Part shown: positions 34,090-46,700 of the stretch, piece by piece
How positions within the stretch are numbered: the stretch's first letter is position 1
How the letters are laid out: the number at the start of each line of letters is the position of its first letter
Assembly: GCA_021297895.1 (NCBI GenBank)
Contig: JAJTHN010000028.1
Span: forward strand, 1 to 57,150
Length of the DNA: 57,150 nt
Origin: Phycisphaeraceae bacterium
GTDB taxonomy: Bacteria; Planctomycetota; Phycisphaerae; Phycisphaerales; UBA1924
Direction: 5' to 3'
Made by a program: the position numbers and the translations under genes
Notes under the pieces: model-generated
Seen by the model: only the letters and a program-made list of their open reading frames with translations
What the model was told of the DNA's origin: nothing
The model's database searches: none

Positions 34090-35427
34090 ATGTCCGCACC
34101 AACCCTGCCGAGAGTCACCATCATCGGCGGCGGCTTCGCCGGGCTGCACGCGGCCCGCGCGCTGGCCCGCGCACCCGCACAGGTCACGCTCGCCGACCGC
34201 CGCAATCACCATGTCTTCCAGCCGCTGCTGTATCAGGTCGCTACCGCGGCGCTCTCGCCGGCGGATATCGCCAGCCCCATCCGCCACGTGCTGCGGAAGG
34301 TCCGCAACTGCAGGGTTGTGCTCGGAGAATTGACGCGGGTTGATCTTGCCCGTCGACAGCTGTACTTCGAGGATGTGGCCGTCGAGTACGACTATCTCAT
34401 CCTCGCCGCGGGCGCGACGCACTCGTACTTCGGCCGCGATGAATGGGCCCCGATCGCCCCCGGGCTCAAGACGCTCGAGGACGCAACGGAGCTGCGACGG
34501 CGCATTCTGCTGGCGTTCGAGAGCGCCGAGTACGAGGGTTCCGAGGATTCACGGCGCAGAGCGCTGACCTTCGCCGTTGTCGGTGGCGGGCCGACGGGTG
34601 TCGAACTCGCCGGGGCGATCAAGGAGATCGCCGCGCAAACGATGCCCGCGGACTTCCGGTTCATCGACACGACCACCACCCGCGTGCTGCTGCTGCAGGG
34701 CGCCGATCGTCTGCTGCCCTCGTACCCGCCCGACCTGAGCGAGCGTGCGCGCCGAGACCTTGAGACGATGGGCGTGGAAGTCCGGCTGAACGCTCGCGTG
34801 ACCGACATTTCATCCGAAGGCGTACGCGTGGGCGAGGACTTCATCCCCGCATCGAACGTCTTCTGGGCCGCGGGCGTCCGCGCAAGCCCCATCAGCGCGA
34901 CACTCGGCGTGCCGCTGGATCGTTCCGGCCGCGTGATCGTCGCGCCCGACCTGTCGATCCCCGGGCACCCGGAGGTGTTTGTCTGCGGCGACCTCGCCGC
35001 GGCGACCAGCGCCGGCTCCGGCCTGCCCGTGCCGGGCGTCGCGCAGGGCGCGATCCAGGCGGGCAACTTCGTCGGCTCGTTGCTCTCGCGCGAACTCGGC
35101 GCGATCGCCCGCGGCAAGACCGCGCCGCCACGCCCGGCGTTCTCGTACTTCGACAAGGGCAGCATGGCCACCATCGGGCGCGGACGCGCCGTGGCGCAGA
35201 TCGGCCGGCTTCACTTTGCCGGCATGCCCGCGTGGCTGCTCTGGGGCCTTGTCCACATCATGTTCCTGGTGAGTTTCCGCAACCGGGTCATGGTCATGCT
35301 CAGTTGGTTCTGGAACTACATGATCTTCAGCCGAGATGCCCGGCTGATCATCGGCAACTCCCGCCTGAACATCACGCTGCCTCGGGATGACCCGGTACGA
35401 CCACGCCCGACCGAAACCGCGGCCTGA
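34090..35427 (+). CDS. ndh: type II NADH dehydrogenase (NDH-2 family)
   Basis: A 445-residue membrane-associated flavoprotein that would oxidise NADH and reduce quinone without pumping protons. FAD-binding Rossmann motif at the start (VTIIGGGFAGLHAARAL), HHVFQPLLYQVATAALSP, a second dinucleotide fold (FAVVGGGPTGVELAGAI), GDLAAATS and the FAD-binding AAGATHSYFGRDEW region are all NDH-2 features. The C-terminus is hydrophobic (WLLWGLVHIMFLVSFRNRVMVML), the membrane anchor of the family. GGAG lies 9 nt before the ATG, and the gene follows pgpA by 17 nt, so it is likely part of the same operon. Confidence 0.92.
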   Translation: MSAPTLPRVTIIGGGFAGLHAARALARAPAQVTLADRRNHHVFQPLLYQVATAALSPADIASPIRHVLRKVRNCRVVLGELTRVDLARRQLYFEDVAVEYDYLILAAGATHSYFGRDEWAPIAPGLKTLEDATELRRRILLAFESAEYEGSEDSRRRALTFAVVGGGPTGVELAGAIKEIAAQTMPADFRFIDTTTTRVLLLQGADRLLPSYPPDLSERARRDLETMGVEVRLNARVTDISSEGVRVGEDFIPASNVFWAAGVRASPISATLGVPLDRSGRVIVAPDLSIPGHPEVFVCGDLAAATSAGSGLPVPGVAQGAIQAGNFVGSLLSRELGAIARGKTAPPRPAFSYFDKGSMATIGRGRAVAQIGRLHFAGMPAWLLWGLVHIMFLVSFRNRVMVMLSWFWNYMIFSRDARLIIGNSRLNITLPRDDPVRPRPTETAA

Positions 35428-35446
35428 TCGCTGCCAAAGATCCCTC

Positions 35447-35809
35447 ATGCGCTCCTGTGCCCTGGGCTGTCTGCTCGCCTTTCCCGCCCGGATGATCATC
35501 ATCATCCTGGTCATCTCCACCGACATCATCGGCCGCGGCTTTCAGGGCTCGTTCTGGATCCCGTTCCTGGGGTTCTTCTTCGCACCCATCACCACGATCG
35601 CCTACGCCGTCGCCATGATCAACAGCAACTTCTCCCTGCAGGGCCCGTGGCTGCTGCTCGTCGGCGTCGCGCTGGCGGCGGACCTGGCCGTGGCGATTGA
35701 CGGCGGGCGACGCGCTCGGCGCAGCCGGATCCGCTTCGAAACCGTCTCTCGCGGCCCGCGCCGGGGTGAAGGTGATGCCGGCCGCGAGAACGTCCGCGTC
35801 CGCGGGTGA
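35447..35809 (+). CDS. small membrane protein, unknown
   Basis: A 120-residue protein with about three membrane helices ([52 protein letters not shown]) and a basic, Arg-rich tail ([13 protein letters not shown]...). I recognise no family. It follows ndh by 19 nt. The C-terminus is charged and hydrophilic. Confidence 0.65.
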   Translation: MRSCALGCLLAFPARMIIIILVISTDIIGRGFQGSFWIPFLGFFFAPITTIAYAVAMINSNFSLQGPWLLLVGVALAADLAVAIDGGRRARRSRIRFETVSRGPRRGEGDAGRENVRVRG

Positions 35810-35976
35810 GTGTCGGACGCACACCCGGCCAACCGGGAAACACCCGGGGTTCACGACTAGCATTGGCGGTTTTTGCTTCCGCCCGGAACGGAGCGTTCGC
35901 CGCACGCGGCGCCTCCGCTCGGACCATTCCCCGCGCTCGCCCCGCAACCGCGTCACGGCCGACACCCGAGCCCAAC

Positions 35977-39551
<3,575 letters not shown>

Positions 39552-39555
<4 letters not shown>

Positions 39556-40232
39556 GCAACCCCAACGATGTCACCAACGCGGCCAACGGGGCCAACGGGG
39601 CCAGCGCCCGCGACACGCTCAAGGCCCGCGTCAACCCGCTGCCCGAGCCGCGGCGGACCAGCCGCACCGGCCCGCGCCGGATATTTCAGCAACTCGACTG
39701 CAACGCCGCGTATCCCTACACGCGCAACGACTACATCAAGCGCCTTCTCTGGAAGCTCGTTGAGCACACGCTGTTCCGCCTGACACCATCAAGACTCAAC
39801 GGCGTCCGCCTCCGAATGCTCCGCCTCTTCGGCGCCAAGCTCGCCCCGACCGCCGTTGTCCGCTCCAGCGTCACCATCATGCACCCGTGGCTGCTGGAAA
39901 TGGGCGAGTACGCGTGCCTTGGCGAACGCGTGGATGTGTACAACCTCGGGCCCATCGCCATCGGTCACCACACCACCGTGAGCCAGAACTGCCACCTCTG
40001 CGCCGGCACGCATGATCACAAGAACCCCGCCATGCCGCTGATCCGCAGCGCCATCCGCATCGGCGACGGCTGCTGGATCTGCGCCGACTCGTTCATCGGG
40101 CCGGATGTCTGCATCGGCGACAACGTCATCGTTGCCGCTCGCACCGTTGTCATGCGATCGGTCGACGCCGATCTGGTCGTCGCCGGCAACCCCGCCAAGG
40201 TGCTCACCGCACGAACGATGGACGCCGAGTAA
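39552..40232 (+). CDS. left-handed beta-helix acyltransferase (WcaF-like)
   Basis: A 226-residue hexapeptide-repeat transferase. The N-terminal ~75 residues are a disordered and then helical segment ([22 protein letters not shown]). After it the hexapeptide repeats stand out: [36 protein letters not shown]..., then [21 protein letters not shown] (with the catalytic His in HDH) and [33 protein letters not shown]. It most resembles colanic-acid acetyltransferases (WcaF), which O-acetylate exopolysaccharide. The acceptor here is unknown. It starts inside the carB stop. Confidence 0.85.
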
Positions 40233-40235
40233 CCT
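40230..40235 (+). promoter_or_regulatory. -10-like TAACCT, 5 nt before the MFS start
   Basis: TAACCT spans the stop codon region of the acyltransferase gene and ends 5 nt before the GTG at 40241. No Shine-Dalgarno is visible. It may be a promoter internal to the carB operon. Confidence 0.3.
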
Positions 40236-40240
40236 CCACG

Positions 40241-41629
40241 GTGTCCGAACATCGACGACATCCCGATCCGTCGGACCCGCCATCGGACATCGACGCCGCG
40301 GCGATCGCGAGCCCCGCTTCACCGACCATCGCACCCGCCGCACCGCTGATCGACACCCCGGCGCGCGTCCTGACGCATGTGCTCTGCTCAACGCTCGCGC
40401 AGGCGACCTTCAGCGCGACGGTCTTCATCCTCCCGGTCATCGCACGCAAGCACTTCCAGGCCGAGCGCTGGCAGGTCCTCATCATCACCATGGCCCCGCT
40501 CGTGCTGGCGACCTCCAGCATCTTCTGGGGTGCGCTGCTGCGCCGCAGCAGCATCCGCCGATACCTGCTGACGTACTGGGCCATCGCCGGTGTCCCGCTC
40601 ATCGGCCTGGCCTTCGTCCAGTCATACTGGCCCCTGGCCATCCTGTACATCATCTCCAGCCTCGGCTCGGCCGCGTGGGCCGCGGTCAATGGCGAACTGC
40701 TCAACCGCCTGTATCCCGAGGGCCGACGCGGCCGCGCATACGCCTATCTCTCCATCGGGATCACCGCCGGCGGTGCCGCGCTGGGCCTGCTGGTCGGCAA
40801 ACTCCTCGAACACAACCCCGAGAGTTTCCGCTGGTACATCCCCGCCCTGATCATCCTTCAACTGCTGGGCGTGCTGCTGCTCGGGCTGCTCGCCGCACCG
40901 ATCGAACGCCTCCGCACGCGAGCAACCGAGCGGTGGAGCCTCCGCACGTCGCTGGAGCCCATCTCGCACATGCGCGAGGTTCTCGCCTCCGACCGCGTCT
41001 TCTTTCGTTATGAAGCCGCGTTCATGACCTACGGCGTCGGCTGGATGATCTGCTGGGCCCTGCTCCCGCTCCTTGTCACCGACAAACTCGCCCTCGACTA
41101 CGACCAGATCGCTCGCTCCACCCACGTCGCCACGCTCGTCGCGACGCTGGTCATGACCATGCCCTTCGGCCTGCTCTCCGATCGCATCGGCCCCATCCGC
41201 ACGAGCGCTCTGGCCTTCGCCGTTTACGCCCTCTACCCGCTCATGCTCATCTGGGCCTCGGACACCTTCGAGCTCTCCGCCGCGAGCATCGTCTTCGGCA
41301 TCTGCTCCGCCGGCGCGAGTGTCGGCTGGCTCATGGGCCCGGTCACACTCGCGCCCAGCGCCGACAAGGTGCCCCAGTACGTGGCCATTCACGCAACCCT
41401 CGTCGGGCTCCGCGGCAGCATTTTCCAGGGACTCGGCGTCGGGCTGTATGCGCTCACCGGCTCGTTCACGCCCGCGCTCATCATCGCCGCGATCGGCTTT
41501 GCATGGGCCAGCCAGCAGATGCTCGCGCTGCACCGTCTCATCGCGCCGCGGCTCGCCGCGCTGCCGCCCGACACACAGCCGCCCGCCACGCCCCCGTCCA
41601 CCAAGCCCCCGTCCGCCATCCAACCCTGA
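40241..41629 (+). CDS. major facilitator superfamily transporter
   Basis: A 462-residue integral membrane protein with about 12 hydrophobic segments. Typical MFS features are visible: a loop motif between segments 2 and 3 (LLRRSSIRRYL), FVQSYWPLAILYIISSLGSAAWAAVNGELLNRLYPEGRRGRAYAYLS, and a second-half DRIGPIRTSAL loop, with a long Arg-rich cytoplasmic stretch (RLRTRATERWSL) between halves. The substrate cannot be read from sequence. A Pro/Ala tail (PPDTQPPATPPSTKPP) ends the chain. The start is a GTG. The gene lies 8 nt after the acyltransferase gene and 5 nt before comEC. Confidence 0.85.
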   Translation: MSEHRRHPDPSDPPSDIDAAAIASPASPTIAPAAPLIDTPARVLTHVLCSTLAQATFSATVFILPVIARKHFQAERWQVLIITMAPLVLATSSIFWGALLRRSSIRRYLLTYWAIAGVPLIGLAFVQSYWPLAILYIISSLGSAAWAAVNGELLNRLYPEGRRGRAYAYLSIGITAGGAALGLLVGKLLEHNPESFRWYIPALIILQLLGVLLLGLLAAPIERLRTRATERWSLRTSLEPISHMREVLASDRVFFRYEAAFMTYGVGWMICWALLPLLVTDKLALDYDQIARSTHVATLVATLVMTMPFGLLSDRIGPIRTSALAFAVYALYPLMLIWASDTFELSAASIVFGICSAGASVGWLMGPVTLAPSADKVPQYVAIHATLVGLRGSIFQGLGVGLYALTGSFTPALIIAAIGFAWASQQMLALHRLIAPRLAALPPDTQPPATPPSTKPPSAIQP

Positions 41630-41634
41630 CCCTC

Positions 41635-44145
41635 ATGCCCCGCTCGCACCCGCCAGCTCGCCGCACGGCCCGTCCCGGCGTCATCGCCGCGGGGCTCGTG
41701 CTGCTGGGCATCGCGCTCGCCCGAGTCGTCTCTCACTGGGCACAGGGCGTCACGCTCGAACTGCCATTGGGTGTCGCATCGCCCGCGCCGTCGTGGGTGC
41801 CCGGAGCACTGGGCCTGTGCACCGCCATCGTGGGCATCGCGGCCTTTGCACTGGCCAATCGGGCGCACCGATCCCTCCCGCTGCTCGCGCTGGCCGCGAT
41901 GCTCGCGGGGGCGTGGTCATGGGTCGAGCGGATCGAGCGATCACCCACGCGCCTGCTCGAGTCGCACCTGGCCCAACCAGCCACCGCCGCGACGCGGCCG
42001 TTCGCCGCGACTTCACTCATCGCGATCGTCGCAACGCCCGCGACAGAACTGCTCGCAGAGCCCATCCCCGGCCGCGCGCCGCGCCCGCAAATCACCCCGC
42101 GCAGCCGTGTGACACTTCGTGTCGCCTCGCTGGCCGATCAATCCCTGCCCTCGCGCTCGTACATCTCCGCGATCATCGAAAACGCCCCGCCCGACGCCAT
42201 CCCGCCCGTCGGAACCATCATCACCGCCCGCGGCCTCTGGCGGCCGACCGCACCGCCGGCCAACCTCGGCTCACCCGACCGCCGCGAGCGCGCCTGGGGC
42301 CGCGGCGACCTGGGCACCATCGTCCTTCCATCCGCCGATGCGATCTCCATCCTCCCGCCAGCCGACCCGGCGCACACGCTCGCGCTCCGCGTCCGCTCGC
42401 TCTGGCACCGCGCGCTGGCGCCGCTCCGCGACGCCGTCGCCGACTCCCTCGCGGCCATGCAGCCCCCACCCGCCGATCGTTCGGCAAGCGCCGGCACCCG
42501 CGCCAGCAACGCGATGATCGGTGCGCTGCTCCTGGGTGTCGAAGATCCGGACCTCTGGGACACCTCGCAGTCTTTCGCACGCCTCGGCCTGGTTCACGCG
42601 CTGAGCATCAGCGGCTTTCACGTGATGGTCCTCGCGGGCCTTGCGGTGCTCGCCGTGCGCCTGCTCGGCGAACGCGGCCGCCTCAGCTCGCTCCTGGTCG
42701 CGTTGCTCGTGCTGGTGTATCTCCTTCTCGTGCCGGCAGAGGCCCCCGTTGTCCGCTCGTGCATCATCGTGCTCGTGATGCTGCTCGCCGAGTCCCTGGG
42801 CCGACGCTACGACCGCCTGAACACGCTCGGCTGGACCTGCGCCACCATGGCCATCGCCCGCCCCGCGGAGATCTTCGAGCCTGGCTTTGCGCTGAGCTTT
42901 ACCGCCACCGCCGCCCTGCTCCTTCTGGCCGATGCGCTCGATCACCGGCTCTTTCCCCGCCCGATCCTCGGCGTGCAACGTTCGATGACGACCCGTTTCC
43001 TGCTGGCCGTTCGCACGCGCCTGGGCACGCTCACCAGCGCCTGCATCGTCGCGTGGCTCATCAGCGCGCCGCTCGTCGCCGCGCACACGGGCACCGTCTC
43101 GCTGCTGGGCATTCCCGCGAGCATCATCGTCGTGCCCATGCTTGTGCCCGTGCTCTGGCTCGGCTTTGCGATGCTCCTGCTGGGCACGTTCCTGCCGATC
43201 ATCCACACGATCCTCTCGCCCGCGCTCGCGCTCATGGGCCAAGCCACGCTCGGCGTCGTGAGCGTCCTCGATCACGCGGTGCCCTGGAGCGTGCTGCTCA
43301 CCCCCGGCCTGAGCCTCCCGCTGGCGAGCGCGATGACCCTCTGGCTCGTCTACGCAACGCACGTCTTTGCTTCGCCACCGCCGGCAACCGCCGCGCCGCA
43401 GGAACCGGGCGCCGACGGCACAGCCGCCTCACCATCTGCGCTCACCTCCACATCGCCCGTCTCCACCACAACCGCCCCCACCGCAACCACCCCCACCGCG
43501 CCCCGCTCACATCCGCTCACCGCCCCGCGCACGCTCGCGCTCACCCTCATCCCGCTGCTGCTCTGGACCATCGCCTCCACACTACCCGATCGCTCCACCG
43601 CCATCGACTCGCTCGATGTCCAAGGCGGCCGCTGCACGCTCATCCGCGACAACGCCGAAACGCTCATCATCGATGCCGGCGCCGCGGCCGTCTGGCCGGT
43701 GCGCCGCCTGGAGCGCGAACTGCCCCGCCTGCTCCGCGCAACCGGCCTCCGCACCGCGCCGTGCGCCGTGATCACCGGCCCGCGCCGCGACCGCTGGGCC
43801 GCCATTCCCGGCCTCATTCACTCCGTCGGCCTGCGCGAAGTGCTCATCGCCCCGATCGTCGATGACATCGCGCGACTCTCCCCCGGCTCGGACCTTGCCG
43901 ATCTGCTCGATCTGCTCGACCGCTCCGGAGTCACCGTCCGCGTCATACGCGAGCACACGATCATCCCCGTCGGCACGCTCCGCGTTGAACTCTCACCGAC
44001 CGCCGAGGGCACGCTCGATCCGCGAGTCCTGCCGATCACCGGCGCCACCCTGATCACCGCGCCCACGCCCGATCTCCCGCTCGAGCCCGACGATCCCGGG
44101 GTCCGCCCCGTCGCCGGCGCGGGGGCGCTCCGCTGGACCCCCTGA
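41635..44145 (+). CDS. comEC: ComEC/Rec2-family membrane protein
   Basis: An 836-residue protein of the ComEC/Rec2 family, the inner-membrane channel for single-stranded DNA in natural transformation. The family's central motif is present: LVHALSISGFHVMVLAGL (about 316-333), followed by a multi-helix competence domain (about 310-590; FEPGFALSFTATAALLLL, HTGTVSLLGIPASIIVVPMLVPV). The N-terminal OB-fold-like region lies before it. The C-terminal third contains a long Thr/Pro/Ala linker, then a metallo-beta-lactamase-like part that seems degenerate: LIIDAG remains, but where active ComEC has H-x-H-x-D-H there is AVITGPRRDRWAAIPGL. So the nuclease-like domain is probably inactive. It follows the MFS gene by 5 nt. 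Confidence 0.85.
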   Translation: MPRSHPPARRTARPGVIAAGLVLLGIALARVVSHWAQGVTLELPLGVASPAPSWVPGALGLCTAIVGIAAFALANRAHRSLPLLALAAMLAGAWSWVERIERSPTRLLESHLAQPATAATRPFAATSLIAIVATPATELLAEPIPGRAPRPQITPRSRVTLRVASLADQSLPSRSYISAIIENAPPDAIPPVGTIITARGLWRPTAPPANLGSPDRRERAWGRGDLGTIVLPSADAISILPPADPAHTLALRVRSLWHRALAPLRDAVADSLAAMQPPPADRSASAGTRASNAMIGALLLGVEDPDLWDTSQSFARLGLVHALSISGFHVMVLAGLAVLAVRLLGERGRLSSLLVALLVLVYLLLVPAEAPVVRSCIIVLVMLLAESLGRRYDRLNTLGWTCATMAIARPAEIFEPGFALSFTATAALLLLADALDHRLFPRPILGVQRSMTTRFLLAVRTRLGTLTSACIVAWLISAPLVAAHTGTVSLLGIPASIIVVPMLVPVLWLGFAMLLLGTFLPIIHTILSPALALMGQATLGVVSVLDHAVPWSVLLTPGLSLPLASAMTLWLVYATHVFASPPPATAAPQEPGADGTAASPSALTSTSPVSTTTAPTATTPTAPRSHPLTAPRTLALTLIPLLLWTIASTLPDRSTAIDSLDVQGGRCTLIRDNAETLIIDAGAAAVWPVRRLERELPRLLRATGLRTAPCAVITGPRRDRWAAIPGLIHSVGLREVLIAPIVDDIARLSPGSDLADLLDLLDRSGVTVRVIREHTIIPVGTLRVELSPTAEGTLDPRVLPITGATLITAPTPDLPLEPDDPGVRPVAGAGALRWTP

Positions 44146-44227
44146 CACGTCCGCACGCTCACGCGTTTACGCACCCCACCGCGCCCACACCCGCCCGCAG
44201 ACAGGCCACCGACCCCGCCCCGCGCGA

Positions 44228-44233
44228 TACAGT
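44228..44233 (+). promoter_or_regulatory. -10-like TACAGT, 8 nt before the glycogen synthase start
   Basis: TACAGT ends 8 nt before the ATG at 44242. No ribosome-binding site lies between. The gap between comEC and this gene is 96 nt, enough for its own promoter. Confidence 0.35.
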
Positions 44234-44241
44234 CCGGCACC

Positions 44242-46113
44242 ATGGCTCCAGCGGCTCCCGGCCCCGATCACTCCGCACGTTCCGCCTCGGCGATCAGCGC
44301 CGCCGCGGCGACCGAACCGCCCATCCTGCTGGAAGTCGGCTGGGAGGTCTGCAATCAGGTCGGCGGCATCTATCAGGTCCTCCGGTCAAAGGCCCCGATC
44401 ATGGTCGACCGCTGGGGCGAGCGCTACTGCCTCATCGGCCCGTGGAACGCGCAGACCGCCGCGCTGGAGTTCGAGGAAGCGACCGCCAGCGGCCCGATCG
44501 GCGCCGCCGTCGAGGCCCTCCGCGCCGAGGGGCTCAACGTCCGCCACGGCCGGTGGATGATCTCCGGCCGCCCGCGATGCATCCTCATCGATCACTGGCA
44601 GGGCACCGCATCGCTCGACAGCACCAAGTTCCGCCTCTGGAACGACCACAAGATCCCCTCGCCCGTCGCCGATCCGCTCATCGACGGCGTTATCTCCTTC
44701 GCCGAGGCCGTCCGCCGCGTCGTCGAGAAGATCACCCACTACGCCTCGCTCGCTCAGGCCCCGGTGCTCGCGCACATGCACGAGTGGATGGGCGCGCTGG
44801 CGATCCCCATGCTCCGCCACCAGCGCTGCCGCGCGGGCCTGATCTTTCAGACCCACGCCACGCTCCTGGGCCGCTATATGGCCAGCAACGAGGCCGACTT
44901 CTACGAGCGGCTCTCCTGGGGCACCATCAACGACGCCCACGAATCCGACCGATACCTCGTCCGCACGCAGCACCTCATGGAGCGCTCCTGTGCCCACGCG
45001 GCACACGTCTTCACCACCGTCTCGAGCATCACCGCCGACGAGTGTGAGGGCCTTCTGGGCCGCCGGCCGGAGGTCATTCTCCCCAACGGCCTGGACATCC
45101 AGCGCTACAACGTCGGCCATGAGTTTCAGGGCATGCACGCGACGTTCAAGGAGAAGATCCATCGCTTCGTGATGGGCCACTTCTTCCCGTCATACTCCTT
45201 CGACCTGGACAAGACCCTCTACTTCTTCACCTCCGGCCGCTACGAGCCGCGCAACAAGGGCTTTGACATCTCTCTCGAAGCCATGGCCCGCCTGAACGCC
45301 GAGCTCCGCGCCGCCAACCTCGGTATCACCGTGGTCTTCTTCATCATCACCCGACGGAGCACCAAGAGCCTCCATCCGTGGGCCCTTCAGCAGCGCGGCG
45401 TACTCAACGAGTTCCAGACCGTCTGCGATCAGATCATGTCCAGCGTCGGTGACAAACTCTTCAAGCGCGGCGCCACCGGCAAACGCGTCAACCTCGATGA
45501 ACTCGTCGACGAGCACTGGATCCTCCGCTACCGCCGAATCCAGCAGGCCCTCAAGGTCGACCGCCTCCCCCTGGTCACCACCCACATGGTCGAGGACGAG
45601 GGCGAAGATCCCGTGCTCGCGCAAGTCCGCAACGTCTGGCTCTTCAATCGTCACGACGACCCCGTCAAGGTCGTCTACCACCCCGACTTCATCTCCCCCA
45701 CCAATCCCCTCTGGGGCATGGACTACGAACAGTTCGTCCGCGGCTGCCACCTAGGCGTCTTTCCCTCCGCCTACGAGCCATGGGGCTACACCCCGCTCGA
45801 GTCCGTCGCCATGGGCGTGCCCGCGATCACCAGCGACCTGGCCGGCTTCGGCTCGTACGTCTACGAACAGTTCCGCCGCGCCGATCAGCCCGGTCTGTGG
45901 GTCGTCCACCGCCGCGGCCGCTCGTACTCCGACGCCGCCGCCGAACTCACCCGCTACATGCTCGAGTTCTGCAAGATGGACCGCCGAGGCCGCATCAGCC
46001 TCCGGAATCAGGTCGAAGCGCAAAGTTGGCAGTTCGACTGGTCCGTCCTCGGCGAGGCCTACGCCCGCGCTCACGACATGGCCCTCCAACGCGCCGCCGC
46101 GGAGCCCACATGA
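44242..46113 (+). CDS. GT3-type (eukaryote-like) glycogen synthase
   Basis: A 623-residue enzyme of glycosyltransferase family 3, the group that contains fungal and animal glycogen synthases and uses UDP-glucose, unlike the usual bacterial GT5 GlgA. Landmarks: EVGWEVCNQVGGIYQVLRSKAP at the N-terminus (GT3 glucan-binding loop), HMHEWMGALAIP, FQTHATLLGRYMA, VSSITADECEGLLGRRPEVILPNGLDIQRYN (GT3 hallmark), GRYEPRNKGFDISLEAMARLN, and SAYEPWGYTPLESVAMGVPAI near the catalytic Glu. The C-terminal regulatory Arg-rich helix of eukaryotic GYS is only partly kept (DRRGRISLRNQVE). The N-terminal phosphorylation segment is absent. Its stop overlaps the start of the RNase H gene (ATGA). Confidence 0.92.
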   Translation: MAPAAPGPDHSARSASAISAAAATEPPILLEVGWEVCNQVGGIYQVLRSKAPIMVDRWGERYCLIGPWNAQTAALEFEEATASGPIGAAVEALRAEGLNVRHGRWMISGRPRCILIDHWQGTASLDSTKFRLWNDHKIPSPVADPLIDGVISFAEAVRRVVEKITHYASLAQAPVLAHMHEWMGALAIPMLRHQRCRAGLIFQTHATLLGRYMASNEADFYERLSWGTINDAHESDRYLVRTQHLMERSCAHAAHVFTTVSSITADECEGLLGRRPEVILPNGLDIQRYNVGHEFQGMHATFKEKIHRFVMGHFFPSYSFDLDKTLYFFTSGRYEPRNKGFDISLEAMARLNAELRAANLGITVVFFIITRRSTKSLHPWALQQRGVLNEFQTVCDQIMSSVGDKLFKRGATGKRVNLDELVDEHWILRYRRIQQALKVDRLPLVTTHMVEDEGEDPVLAQVRNVWLFNRHDDPVKVVYHPDFISPTNPLWGMDYEQFVRGCHLGVFPSAYEPWGYTPLESVAMGVPAITSDLAGFGSYVYEQFRRADQPGLWVVHRRGRSYSDAAAELTRYMLEFCKMDRRGRISLRNQVEAQSWQFDWSVLGEAYARAHDMALQRAAAEPT

Positions 46114-46616
46114 CCCCGCGCCCCCGAGCCGCCGCGGCCAAACCCGATGGGCCCGCCAAGCCGCACGTCCTGGCCTACACCGACGGCGCATGCCTCGGAA
46201 ATCCCGGCCCCGGCGGCTGGGCGTTCATCCTCAAACACCCGGCCAGCGGCAAAACCCTCGAGCGCGCCGGCGGACAGCCCGACACCACCAACAACCGCAT
46301 GGAACTCACCGCGGTCATCAACTGTCTCTCCACGCTCTCGCGCCCCAGCACCGTTGACCTCTACTCCGACTCCAAGTACGTCCTCGACGGTCTGAGCCAG
46401 TGGCTCAAGTCCTGGAAAGCCCGCGGCTGGAAAACCGCCACCAAAGCGCCCGTCAAGAACGACGACCTCTGGAAGGCCCTCGACCAACTCGCCGCCGCGC
46501 ACGATCTGCGCACCCACTGGGTCCGAGGCCACAGCGGTCACCCTGAGAACGAGCGCTGCGACCAGCTCGCCTCCGCCGAGGCTGAGAATCTCCTCGGCGC
46601 AGATCCCGCGCGTTGA
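46110..46616 (+). CDS. rnhA: ribonuclease HI
   Basis: A 168-residue RNase H1 that cuts RNA in RNA-DNA hybrids, such as R-loops and Okazaki primers. The four acidic catalytic residues are in place: Asp in AYTDGACLGNPGPGGW, Glu in NNRMELTAV, Asp in DLYSDSKYVLDG, and Asp in VRGHSGHPENERCDQLA (with the catalytic His of GHSG). A basic protrusion is present (WLKSWKARGWKTATKAPVKN). The N-terminal ~20 residues (MTPRPRAAAAKPDGPAKP) are an Ala/Pro tail. It starts in the glycogen synthase stop, although the two functions are unrelated. Confidence 0.95.
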   Translation: MTPRPRAAAAKPDGPAKPHVLAYTDGACLGNPGPGGWAFILKHPASGKTLERAGGQPDTTNNRMELTAVINCLSTLSRPSTVDLYSDSKYVLDGLSQWLKSWKARGWKTATKAPVKNDDLWKALDQLAAAHDLRTHWVRGHSGHPENERCDQLASAEAENLLGADPAR

Positions 46617-46700
46617 ACGTCCAATAACCTCGCGAAGAACTCTTGCAATCTTGCGAAGATCGGGTTCAGTCCTGCCCTTGAGGGGCCGATATCTCCGCGA

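Noticed and set aside
41319-43865. 848-codon plus-strand open frame overlapping the MFS and ComEC genes
   Set aside because: Arg/Pro/His-rich shadow in another frame of two recognisable genes.
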